Source of the DNA: an uncultured Reyranella sp.
GTDB taxonomy: Bacteria; Pseudomonadota; Alphaproteobacteria; Reyranellales; Reyranellaceae
Length of the DNA: 64,000 bases
Assembly: GCF_945957355.1 (NCBI RefSeq)
Contig: NZ_CAMFKM010000013.1
Coordinates: forward strand, 121,697 to 185,696
Direction: 5' to 3'
Made by a program: the position numbers and the translations under genes. Of the stretch, positions 25,425-33,199 are shown piece by piece (positions within the stretch are counted from its first letter, which is position 1; each line of letters starts with the position of its first letter). Under the pieces are notes generated by a model that was not told where the DNA came from, ran no database searches, and saw only the letters and a list, made by a program, of their open reading frames with translations.

Positions 25425-26071
25425 GACTTCTCCTTGCCCGCCGTGGGATCCCACATCGGCGAGGCCATGGTCTCGGTGAAATTCTTGAACATCATGTTGA
25501 ACGAGATGCTGATGCGCTCGCTCTCGCCGTCATTGGCCGGCACCGTATGCTTCAGCCAGGAGGGGAAGATCACCATGCGGCCTTCCTTGCTCGGTGCGTT
25601 GGCGCCGTTGGCGGTGAGGCGCGTGTACTGGCGCGGCCTGGGCATGATCATCGAGGCCTGGCCGCGCGGATCCTGGAACAGAATCTGCGAACCGCCGGCC
25701 GGGATCGAGACATAGTAGACGCCGCTCAGGTAGTTGTTCGGATGATGGTGCATCGGATGGTAGGCGCCAGGCGGATTGATGTTCGCCCAGCAACCGGTGA
25801 TCGCCATCGGATACTGATCGACCTGAAGGAAGCGGGCCACGCCGCGGCCTGCCGTCTCGACCAGTTTCACGAACTCGGCGAAGGCCGGTCGCGTGTGCAG
25901 ATCCTGCGGCGTCTGCCAGTTGCTGCCGGCGGGCACCTTGGGACGCGGCGAGATCAACCGTTCGATCTCGGCCTTGAGTTTCGCATTGAGGCTCGCCGCC
26001 GCGGCTGGCTGGAGGTCCACGATCCACAACGGGGTCGGGAAAATCTCCTGCACTTCCTGCTTCTCGATCAT
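25421..26071 (-). CDS. TIGR02466-type 2OG-Fe(II) oxygenase
   Basis: 216 residues. It fits the uncharacterised 2OG-Fe(II) oxygenase family known as TIGR02466. It has FPTPLWIVDL at the N-terminus, CWANINPPGAYHPMHHHPNNYLSGVYYV (candidate iron-binding His105-His110), FQDPRG, and a distal FPSWLKHTVPAN with His175 followed by Arg186 in ERISISFN for 2-oxoglutarate. The substrate is unknown; related double-stranded beta-helix enzymes hydroxylate proteins or small molecules. It is first gene of a two-gene unit with the TPR protein, and is divergent from a TauD/TfdA-type dioxygenase gene. Confidence 0.85.
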   Translation of the reverse strand: MIEKQEVQEIFPTPLWIVDLQPAAAASLNAKLKAEIERLISPRPKVPAGSNWQTPQDLHTRPAFAEFVKLVETAGRGVARFLQVDQYPMAITGCWANINPPGAYHPMHHHPNNYLSGVYYVSIPAGGSQILFQDPRGQASMIMPRPRQYTRLTANGANAPSKEGRMVIFPSWLKHTVPANDGESERISISFNMMFKNFTETMASPMWDPTAGKEKS

Positions 26072-26153
26072 GGCTGAAAGTATATCCCGCGATTGCCCGA
26101 TTGTCCGTTAGGTGGTCCAATCCGCCGCATAAGCAAAGCGAGGAGGAAGCCCG

Positions 26154-27050
26154 GTGGCTGTGTCGATCCATGCCGTGACGCCCGATTTCGTGGCCGAAGT
26201 CGGCGATGTCGCCCTGAACAGCGTCTCGCCCGAGGACCTCGCCGCGATCCGCGAGGCTTTCACCAAGTATGCGGTCCTGGTCTTCCCCGACCAGGAATTC
26301 GACGACGAGAGCCAGCTCGCCTTCGCGCGTCATTTCGGCCCGCTCGAGACGACCGTCTTCATGGCGCGCAAGGGCCATAACCTGCGCCTGCACCAGAACA
26401 TGGCCGATGTCGGCAATCTCGACGCCGAGAACCGCATCCTGGAAACCAACAACCGCCAGCGGCTCTACAATCTCGGCAACCGGCTGTGGCACACCGACTC
26501 CTCGTTCAAGCGCCTGCCGGCCTACTGCTCGATGCTGCATGCGCGCTCGATCCCACCGATCGGCGGCCATACGGAGTTCGCCGACATGCGCGCCGCCTAC
26601 GACGCGCTGCCCGAGGCGACGAAGCAGCGTATCGCCGGGCTGGTTGCCGAGCACTCGATCATGACCTCGCGCGCGAAGCTCGGCTTCAAGGACTTCGACG
26701 AGAACGAGCGCCAGGCCTTCGCGCCGGTGCCGCAGGTGCTGGTGCGCCGGCTGCAGGATTCCGGCCGCATGAGCCTCTATATCGCCAGCCACGCCGGCGC
26801 GATCCGCGGCATGGCCGACGACGAGGCGCGCCAGCTGATCGACGAGCTCACCGCGCATGCGACGCAGCGCCAGTTCGTCCACGCCCATCGCTGGCGCGAG
26901 AAGGACCTGGTGATGTGGGACAATCGCTGCACCATGCATCGCGGCATGGCGTTCGACGACCAGCGCTACAAGCGCGACATGCGCCGCGCCACCGTCTCCG
27001 ACGTCGCCCCGACCTGCGAGCAGATGGGGCTCGCCGTCGCGGCTGAGTAG
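26154..27050 (+). CDS. TauD/TfdA family dioxygenase
   Basis: 298 residues. It is an Fe(II)/2-oxoglutarate-dependent dioxygenase. The iron triad is H113-x-D115 (LWHTDSSF) and distal His262 (CTMHRG), with Arg about 273 (RDMRRATV) for 2-oxoglutarate. AVLVFPDQEFDDESQLAFARHFGPLE is the typical N-terminal segment. It is closer to TfdA-like (2,4-D/alkyl ether) dioxygenases than to taurine enzymes by overall pattern, but the natural substrate is unknown. The GTG start has aggagga at ideal spacing. Confidence 0.9.
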   Translation: MAVSIHAVTPDFVAEVGDVALNSVSPEDLAAIREAFTKYAVLVFPDQEFDDESQLAFARHFGPLETTVFMARKGHNLRLHQNMADVGNLDAENRILETNNRQRLYNLGNRLWHTDSSFKRLPAYCSMLHARSIPPIGGHTEFADMRAAYDALPEATKQRIAGLVAEHSIMTSRAKLGFKDFDENERQAFAPVPQVLVRRLQDSGRMSLYIASHAGAIRGMADDEARQLIDELTAHATQRQFVHAHRWREKDLVMWDNRCTMHRGMAFDDQRYKRDMRRATVSDVAPTCEQMGLAVAAE

Positions 27051-27061
27051 ACCGGGTAAAG

Positions 27062-27094
27062 GGGGGCCGCGGCCAGAATTCGGCCGCCGACCCC
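27062..27094. terminator. hairpin between TauD-like and small membrane gene
   Basis: gcggcc (27069-27074), loop agaattc, ggccgc (27082-27087), flanked by ggggg on the left and cccc on the right, which can extend the stem. It lies in the 44-bp gap between convergent genes. Confidence 0.45.
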
Positions 27095-27358
27095 TTACGA
27101 ATGGAAGAGCGGCGAGAGCGCGGCTCCCGTCCAGTAGACGGCGGCAGCAAGGATCGATGCCGCGATACCGACATAGCTCAAAGCGAAGGCTGCCCGAATA
27201 AACGACCACGCTGCCAACAGAAGGGCGACGGCTAGGCAAACGGTTGTCCAGGGCGTGACGAGAGCTGTCACGGTGAGGCAGATACTCGATAGTGCCATCA
27301 GAGCGCCCGTACCAGGTGCCACGCGTCGGACGAATTTGCCTTGGTCTTCAGCCGCCAT
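27095..27358 (-). CDS. small hydrophobic membrane protein
   Basis: About 87 residues from the ATG at 27358. There is a short charged start (AAEDQGKFVRRV), then two to three hydrophobic helices covering most of the rest. No family is recognised. A longer frame to 27595 is open but runs antisense to the next gene's start and is hydrophilic, so the short form is preferred. It is divergent from a small lipoprotein gene. Confidence 0.55.
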   Translation of the reverse strand: MAAEDQGKFVRRVAPGTGALMALSSICLTVTALVTPWTTVCLAVALLLAAWSFIRAAFALSYVGIAASILAAAVYWTGAALSPLFHS

Positions 27359-27479
27359 ATGCTCTCCACAAGAGCGCGTCTTCTGAAACACTACCTTTTC
27401 GCGAAAGCGATTGCATTCGTTCGCACGCCTCCTCCTATAGGAAACGTCAGGAATCAGTGCGCGGGAGTTGAGGATCGAC

Positions 27480-27896
27480 ATGAAGACGATTGCAGCGCTG
27501 GCGACGCTGATCGCACTCGTACTACCGGGTTGCGAAAAGCCTGCCTCCAACCTTGACGCAAAAAGTCCTGCTGGACGGATCATGTACCCGATCACCGCCG
27601 AGGAGGCTGACGCCGTTCTCTACCGCGCTCTGCGTTCGACGGCCCCGGAGGCAGACGTCACTGCCGTCGCCGGGCCCAACAAGGGGTATGTGGCGGTGAT
27701 CAACAAGGATCGTCGCTCTTACACCTATTACGCATCAGCGGTGCCGGCGGTGGGACTCAGGCCCGACGGGACGAGAGTTGGTGGATACACCTTCGAGGTA
27801 TCCGGATGGCAGTCGATCCGGGCTGGGTATCTGGTTGAATCCATCAACCTGGGGGCGGCGACGATCAGCGCGCCACTCCCTCTTGCGAGCAAATAG
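27480..27896 (+). CDS. putative small lipoprotein
   Basis: 138 residues. The N-terminus KTIAALATLIALVLPGC is a signal peptide with a lipobox-like LPGC, lipidated Cys at about 18. The mature part includes ITAEEADAVLYRALRSTAPEADVTAVAGPNKGYVAVINKDRRSYTYYASAVPAVG, with no family I can name. The ATG at 27480 is preceded by gttgagg. It is followed 10 nt later by a small membrane protein gene, probably in one transcript. Confidence 0.7.
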   Translation: MKTIAALATLIALVLPGCEKPASNLDAKSPAGRIMYPITAEEADAVLYRALRSTAPEADVTAVAGPNKGYVAVINKDRRSYTYYASAVPAVGLRPDGTRVGGYTFEVSGWQSIRAGYLVESINLGAATISAPLPLASK

Positions 27897-27906
27897 GCAG
27901 AACGCC

Positions 27907-28164
27907 ATGCCCTCGCATTCACTTTTTATCGGCCTGGCTCTGGTGCTCTTTACGATCTTCTTCGGGGTCTTGGCGTGGACGGGTCGCATCTCGATCGGGT
28001 CGCGGACGCTCCTCGATCGACGAACTGACCCCAAAGGGTTCTGGATCGTCTTCGTCGCGTACCTGGCTCTGATTCTGTGGGGTATGAAGGACCTGCCGAA
28101 CATGCTCGACCGGGTAGCCGCGGCGAATGCCACTCTCAAGCACCGGTCCGCCAGCCCTGAGTAA
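27907..28164 (+). CDS. small inner-membrane protein
   Basis: 85 residues with two predicted membrane helices (SLFIGLALVLFTIFFGVLAW near the start and GFWIVFVAYLALILWGM in the middle), a polar loop (RTLLDRRTDPKG) and a polar C-tail. No family is recognised. It is 10 nt after the lipoprotein gene. A strong hairpin follows. Confidence 0.65.
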   Translation: MPSHSLFIGLALVLFTIFFGVLAWTGRISIGSRTLLDRRTDPKGFWIVFVAYLALILWGMKDLPNMLDRVAAANATLKHRSASPE

Positions 28165-28197
28165 TTCTCAACCAGCGACCGCAGAATAGTGCGTCAC

Positions 28198-28226
28198 CCC
28201 CCTCACCCAGAGGCTGGGTGAGGGGG
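28198..28226. terminator. GC-rich hairpin between convergent genes
   Basis: ccccctcacccag (28198-28210), loop agg, ctgggtgaggggg (28214-28226): a 13-bp perfect stem. It lies between the small membrane gene and the GNAT gene and is a likely bidirectional terminator. Confidence 0.6.
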
Positions 28227-28240
28227 CCGCGCAGGCCGCA

Positions 28241-28747
28241 TCAATCGAGTGATCGCCTCATGATCGTCCGCCGCCAGGGCGGATGGCCGTGGCGGTTCTC
28301 TGCCATCGCCTGCATGCGGAAGACATGCGGCCAGTCTCCGCGCGGCAATTCCTCGAAGCCGCGGCGCGCGTAGTAGGGCGCGTTCCACGGGACGTTGCGA
28401 TAGGTCGACAGATGGAGCGCGCGATGGCCGAGGTCGCGGGCGGCCGCTGCGACGCGCTCAATCAGTGCGCCGCCGTATCCCTGACCCTGGCACCGCTGCA
28501 GCACCGAGAGCTGGTCGAGCCAGGCCGTGCCGCCCGGGAACTTCATCAGGGCGAAGCCGACCGGTTGGTTGACGGGCGAGACTGCAATCCATAGCCGATG
28601 TTCGCGCCGTCCTGCTTCGAGCGAGGCGAGACTGGCGGGCGGCATGTCGACGACGCGGCCGAGGCCCGCGCGGCGATAACGCAGGTCGGCCTCGTTTTCG
28701 ATCTGCGGCAGCAGCTTGATTTCGTGCGGGTGTGGGCGGCGAATCAT
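28241..28747 (-). CDS. GNAT family N-acetyltransferase
   Basis: 168 residues. The acetyl-CoA pyrophosphate-binding loop is RCQGQGYGGALI (about 92-103), preceded by WLDQLSVLQ (beta-4). It is followed by HLSTYRNVPWNAPYYARRGFEEL, the usual GNAT C-terminal motif with a catalytic-type Tyr. The substrate is unknown. The ATG at 28747 is chosen; longer in-frame sequence is antisense to the dehydratase gene. Confidence 0.88.
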   Translation of the reverse strand: MIRRPHPHEIKLLPQIENEADLRYRRAGLGRVVDMPPASLASLEAGRREHRLWIAVSPVNQPVGFALMKFPGGTAWLDQLSVLQRCQGQGYGGALIERVAAAARDLGHRALHLSTYRNVPWNAPYYARRGFEELPRGDWPHVFRMQAMAENRHGHPPWRRTIMRRSLD

Positions 28748-28792
28748 GGCAGGGGATTGGTTAGGCTGGTTGAAAGCCCGGAGGGAGCACCC

Positions 28793-29653
28793 ATGACCAT
28801 CGATATCGAACCGCTCAAGAAGGAACTCGGCCGCAGGATCGAGGACGAGGACGTCGTCACGCAGGCGCCGCTGAAGGCGATGATCGCGACCTTCGATCGT
28901 GACGACAAGGTACCGGCAGAGGGCGAGGCGATCGCGCCGGGCTGGCATCTCTGCTTCCTGCATTCCTACGCGCGCCGCAACGTGCTGGCCGAGGACGGGC
29001 TGCCGACCGAGGGCGGCGTGCTGCCCAAGATCCCGCTGCCGCGCCGCATGTATGCCGGCTCGACCTTCACCTTCGACGGCGACATCCGGGTCGGCGACAG
29101 GCTGCGCCGCGAGACCGAGTTCTCCGACGTGGCTCTCAGGGGTGGCGGCACCGGCAGCCTGATCGTCACCAGCCAGACGCGTCGTATCTATACGCCGCGC
29201 GGGCTCGCCGTCACCGAAGTGGCGAACACGGTCTTCCGCGAGGAGGTCAAGGCGGGCGAGAAGAGCGGCGTGCCGGTGCGCGAGGCGGCCCCCACCGACG
29301 TGCCGTGGCGGCGGACGATCAAAGTCGATCCGGTGATGCTGTTCCGCTATTCCGCCATCACCTTCAACCCGCACCGCATCCATTACGACCGCACCTACTG
29401 CATCGAGACCGAGGGCTATCCCGGGCTCGTCGTGCACGGGCCCTTCGCCCAGCAGTGCCTGTTCGACCTGCTGCGCGATTCCAATCCCGGGCGGTCGATC
29501 AAGACCTTCGCCATCCGCGCCCGGGCGCCGCTGTTCGACACCGCGCCGTTCGATGCGATCGGTCGCCCCACCGCCGACGGCAAAGGCGCGGAACTCTGGA
29601 CGGTGACGCCCCAGGGCACGATCGCGGCGCAGGCCACGGCGACCTTCGCCTAA
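28793..29653 (+). CDS. FAS1-like/MaoC-type hotdog dehydratase
   Basis: 286 residues, a double-hotdog protein of the HTD2/mesaconyl-C4-CoA hydratase type. The N-terminal FAS1-like dehydratase hotdog has the PLPRRMYAGSTFTFDGDIRVGDRLRRETEFSDV segment. The C-terminal hotdog carries FRYSAITFNPHRIHYDRTYCIETEGYPGLVVHGPFAQQCL, whose Asn/His are the hydratase-type active-site region. It likely hydrates or dehydrates an acyl-CoA. The gaggga before the ATG at 28793 supports this start. It is followed 6 nt later by an MFS permease. Confidence 0.88.
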   Translation: MTIDIEPLKKELGRRIEDEDVVTQAPLKAMIATFDRDDKVPAEGEAIAPGWHLCFLHSYARRNVLAEDGLPTEGGVLPKIPLPRRMYAGSTFTFDGDIRVGDRLRRETEFSDVALRGGGTGSLIVTSQTRRIYTPRGLAVTEVANTVFREEVKAGEKSGVPVREAAPTDVPWRRTIKVDPVMLFRYSAITFNPHRIHYDRTYCIETEGYPGLVVHGPFAQQCLFDLLRDSNPGRSIKTFAIRARAPLFDTAPFDAIGRPTADGKGAELWTVTPQGTIAAQATATFA

Positions 29654-29659
29654 GCGGGC

Positions 29660-30910
29660 ATGCAAGCACCGCCCCTGCCGCGGTTCCTGATCCCGCGGCT
29701 GCCGTTCTTCTACGGATGGGTGGTGCTGGGCTGCATCTGCCTCGCGGGCTTCGCGCGGCAAGGGCCGGCCGTTGCCGTACTCTCGATCTTCGTCGTGCCG
29801 ATGACCGAGGCGTTCGGCTGGTCGCGCACGGAGATGTCGGGCGCGGTGTCGCTGGGCGGCGTGCTGGCGGCGATCCTCTCGCCGTTGATCGGGCCGTTCG
29901 TCGACCGCCGCGGCGCGCGGCTCGTGCTCTGCCTCGCGGTGGCGGGCACGGGCGTCGCCTGCATGGCGCTGTCACTCGTCCAGTCGCTGCTGCTCTTCTA
30001 TCTGCTGTTCTGTTTCGCCCGCATGATCTGGGCGGGGCCGTTCGACCTCGGCCTCTACGGCGCGCTCAACAACTGGTTCGTGGCACGCCGCGGCATCGCC
30101 GCCTCGTTTGCGACGCTCGCACAGATGTCGGGGTTGGTCGGGCTGCCGCTGATCGCGCAGTTCGCCATAAGCGGTGCCGACTGGCGCGCCGGCTGGATCG
30201 CGGTCGGCGCCACGGTGCTGCTGGTCGGCTTCGTGCCGTGCTGGCTGCTGCTGGTGCGGCGGCCGGAGGATGTCGGCCTGCAGCCCGACCGGCTGGCCGA
30301 CGGCAAGGCCGCGCCGCTGGTCGAGCCGCGCTGGAGCCGGGCCCAGGCGATGCGCACGCCGGCCTTCTGGCTGCTCTCGCTCTACACCGTCCTGCTGTTT
30401 CCCGTGCAGGCCGGCGTGAGTCTCCACAATGCGCCGCACCTGATCGAACGCGGCCTGTCGCCCGTGGCGGCGGCCTCGGTGATCGCCTTCGTCGCCATGC
30501 TCTCCGGCGCGTCGAGCTTCGGCATCGGCTTCCTGCCGCGCCGCTGGCCGGTGCGCTATCAGATGGCCCTGTGCGCGGCCTGCATGGCGCTCGGCAGCTA
30601 CGGGCTGATCTTCGTCTCCGGGGTGGAGACTGCGATGGTGGCGGCCGGCCTGTTCGGCATCGGCATCGGCGGCATCATGCTGCTGCTGCCCGTGGCCTGG
30701 GCCGACTATTTCGGACGCGAGAGCTATGGCGCGATCCGCGGCGTGGCGCTGTCGCTGCAGGTGACGGCGCAGGCCGCCGGGCCGCTGGCCTCTGGCATGC
30801 TGCGCGACGGGAGCGGCAATTACACTGACTCGCTGCTGCTGTTCGGCACGCTGGCGACGCTCGCGGTGTTCGCCGCGCTGATGGCGCAACGTCCGCACGA
30901 CCCGGCTTAA
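29660..30910 (+). CDS. MFS transporter
   Basis: 416 residues with about 12 hydrophobic helices. The FYGWVVLGCICLAGFARQG start and the large loop DVGLQPDRLADGKAAPLVEPRWSRAQAMRTPAFWLL between the two halves resemble the oxalate/formate-antiporter-like (monocarboxylate) MFS group. The substrate may be an organic acid linked with the adjacent acyl-CoA dehydratase; that is inference from the 6-nt spacing. Confidence 0.86.
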   Translation: MQAPPLPRFLIPRLPFFYGWVVLGCICLAGFARQGPAVAVLSIFVVPMTEAFGWSRTEMSGAVSLGGVLAAILSPLIGPFVDRRGARLVLCLAVAGTGVACMALSLVQSLLLFYLLFCFARMIWAGPFDLGLYGALNNWFVARRGIAASFATLAQMSGLVGLPLIAQFAISGADWRAGWIAVGATVLLVGFVPCWLLLVRRPEDVGLQPDRLADGKAAPLVEPRWSRAQAMRTPAFWLLSLYTVLLFPVQAGVSLHNAPHLIERGLSPVAAASVIAFVAMLSGASSFGIGFLPRRWPVRYQMALCAACMALGSYGLIFVSGVETAMVAAGLFGIGIGGIMLLLPVAWADYFGRESYGAIRGVALSLQVTAQAAGPLASGMLRDGSGNYTDSLLLFGTLATLAVFAALMAQRPHDPA

Positions 30911-31136
30911 GCGGCTTGCGATATGCGGCTCACTCCCGTACGCTTCGCGCAAGCCCGTAAGAGGCTGCGCGCGTCGGAGTTGAATCGACGGCAGCGGACA
31001 GGGACGAAACAGACTTCGCGTAGAGACCGAGCGTCGATGTAGATGCACAGGCCCTTGGGGGGACCTGTAGTGCCGCGCCACCACGGATGAATTGCCGTGC
31101 GTGGTCGTTGAAACAGGACTCACCGAACGAGGCCAC

Positions 31137-32135
31137 ATGCCGCCATTGCTGGAGGTCAGAGGGCTCCATACCGAATTCCGTACCGGTGCAGGATTGGTGC
31201 GAGCCGTCGACGGTGTCTCGTACACGGTCGACTCCGGGGAGACCGTGGCCATCGTCGGCGAGAGCGGGTCGGGCAAGTCGGTTGGTGCGATGTCGATCCT
31301 GCGCCTCATTCCCGATCCGCCGGGACGAATTACCCAGGGTCAGATCCTGTTTGCCGGTCGCGACCTGCTCAGCCTGTCCGTCGAGGAGATGCGGGAGGTG
31401 CGCGGCAGCGAGATCGGCATGATTTTCCAGGAACCGATGACGTCGCTCAACCCGGTACTGACGATCGGCCGCCAGATTACCGAGACGCTGCAGCACCATC
31501 GCGGCGCCGACCGGGCGACGGCGGACCGGCGTGCCGTCGAACTGCTGACGCTGGTCGGCATCGCCGATCCCGAGCGCCGGCTGCGTCAGTATCCGCATCA
31601 GCTTTCGGGCGGCATGCGCCAGCGCATCATGATTGCCATTGCGCTCACCTGCGAGCCCCGGCTGATCATCGCGGACGAGCCGACGACGGCGCTCGACGTC
31701 ACGATCCAGGCGCAGATTCTCGAACTCATGGCCGAGTTGACCCGCCGGCTGAACGTTGCGCTGATCATCATCACGCACAATCTCGGCGTCGTCGCGCGCT
31801 ACGCCAGGCGGGTCAACGTCATGTACGCCGGCCGCCTGGTCGAAAGTGGCCCGGCGACCGAGGTCTATCACGATCCGCGTCACCCCTACACGATGGCGCT
31901 TCTGCGCTCGGTGCCGCGGCTCGACCGGCCCCGCCAGGCACGGCTCGATCCGGTCGACGGCCAGCCGCCCGACCTGACGCGCCTCGACGGTGGATGTGCC
32001 TTCCGTCCGCGCTGCCGGTTCGCCCTCCCGGCGTGCGGCGCGTCGCGACCCTCCCTGGAGCCGAGCGGGGCGGTGGACCATCTGTCGGCCTGCTTCCGCC
32101 GGGACGAACTTCCCGCGGCACAGGTCGCCGCATGA
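31137..32135 (+). CDS. ABC transporter ATP-binding protein, DppD type
   Basis: 332 residues, one of the two ATPases of a peptide/nickel-type importer. Walker A GESGSGKS is at 41-48, the Q-loop FQEPMTSLNP about 97-106, signature LSGGM at 156-160, and Walker B IIADEPTTALDVT at about 177-190. The C-terminal oligopeptide-transporter extension has cysteines (CAFRPRCRFALPAC), typical of DppD/OppD and possibly binding an Fe-S cluster. It overlaps the next ATPase by ATGA. The 226 bp before it (30911-31136) hold no gene I can see. Confidence 0.93.
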   Translation: MPPLLEVRGLHTEFRTGAGLVRAVDGVSYTVDSGETVAIVGESGSGKSVGAMSILRLIPDPPGRITQGQILFAGRDLLSLSVEEMREVRGSEIGMIFQEPMTSLNPVLTIGRQITETLQHHRGADRATADRRAVELLTLVGIADPERRLRQYPHQLSGGMRQRIMIAIALTCEPRLIIADEPTTALDVTIQAQILELMAELTRRLNVALIIITHNLGVVARYARRVNVMYAGRLVESGPATEVYHDPRHPYTMALLRSVPRLDRPRQARLDPVDGQPPDLTRLDGGCAFRPRCRFALPACGASRPSLEPSGAVDHLSACFRRDELPAAQVAA

Positions 32136-33142
32136 CGGACATGGCCATGACGGACGTCGGTGCCGACAGGCCACTGCTCGAGATCAGGGGATTGCACATG
32201 CATTTCCCGATTTCCGAGGGAATCCTGATGCGGCGCCATGTCGGCGACGTGAAGGCCGTCGACGGGATCGATTTCAGCCTGCGTCGCGGCGAGACGCTCG
32301 GCCTGGTGGGCGAGAGTGGCTGCGGCAAGACGACGACGGGCCGCTGTATCCTGCAGCTCGAGCGCCCGACCTCGGGTGCCATCCTGTACGACGGCGTCGA
32401 CATCAACACCCTGTCGCGCAACGAGAGGCTGGCGCTGCGCCGGCGCATCCAGGTGATTTTCCAGGATCCCTACAGCTCGCTCAATCCGCGGATGAAGGTG
32501 GGCGACATCGTCGGCGAACCGATTCAGGTCCATGGTCTTGCGCCGGATGCGGCGCGGCGCCGGGCGCGCGTGCGTGAACTGCTGCAGGTCTGTGGCCTCA
32601 ACCCCAGCTTCGCCGATCGCTATCCGCACGAAATGTCGGGTGGTCAGCGTCAGCGTGTCGGCATCGCCCGCGCGCTGGCACTCGAACCGGAGTTCATCGT
32701 CTGCGACGAGGCGGTCTCGGCGCTCGACGTGTCCATCCAGGCCCAGGTGATCAACCTGCTCGAGGACCTGCGCGAGCGTTTCGGCCTCACCTATCTATTC
32801 ATCGCTCATGACCTGTCGGTGGTGCGCCATCTTTGCCAGCGCGTGGCGGTGATGTATCTCGGCCGCATCGTCGAGCTGGCCGATTGCGACGAACTGTTCG
32901 ACAACCCGCTCCATCCTTACACCCGCGCCCTGCTGGCGGCGGTGCCGGTGCCGGATCCGGTCATCGAGGCCGGCCGGAGCTTCCAGCCGGTGCGCGGCGA
33001 GGTGCCGAGCCCGATCAATCCACCTGGAGGCTGTGTCTTCCATCCGCGTTGCCCGAAGGCCGTGGGGAGTTGCAAGCAATTGCGGCCCGAGCTGCGCGAG
33101 TTGCGGCCCGGCCACTGGGTGGCCTGCAGTGAAGTGAGTTGA
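32132..33142 (+). CDS. ABC transporter ATP-binding protein, DppF type
   Basis: 336 residues. Walker A GESGCGKT is at 60-67, with FQDPYSSLNPRMKVGDIV, the signature MSGGQRQRVGIARAL, Walker B FIVCDEAVSALDVS, and the C-terminal oligopeptide domain with CVFHPRCPKAVGSC. It pairs with the DppD-type ATPase. Its start ATG shares bases with the preceding stop. It is second gene of the five-gene importer operon. Confidence 0.93.
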   Translation: MTDMAMTDVGADRPLLEIRGLHMHFPISEGILMRRHVGDVKAVDGIDFSLRRGETLGLVGESGCGKTTTGRCILQLERPTSGAILYDGVDINTLSRNERLALRRRIQVIFQDPYSSLNPRMKVGDIVGEPIQVHGLAPDAARRRARVRELLQVCGLNPSFADRYPHEMSGGQRQRVGIARALALEPEFIVCDEAVSALDVSIQAQVINLLEDLRERFGLTYLFIAHDLSVVRHLCQRVAVMYLGRIVELADCDELFDNPLHPYTRALLAAVPVPDPVIEAGRSFQPVRGEVPSPINPPGGCVFHPRCPKAVGSCKQLRPELRELRPGHWVACSEVS

Positions 33143-33199
33143 AGCGTTAACCAATCGGGGAAAACCAGAACGACCTGAAGAAAGTCAAGGGAGGCGACG

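Noticed and set aside
30911..31136. Possible gene or RNA in the 226-bp gap before the ABC importer
   Set aside because: No frame with coding character and no convincing stem-loop plus T-tract; left as an unassigned upstream region.
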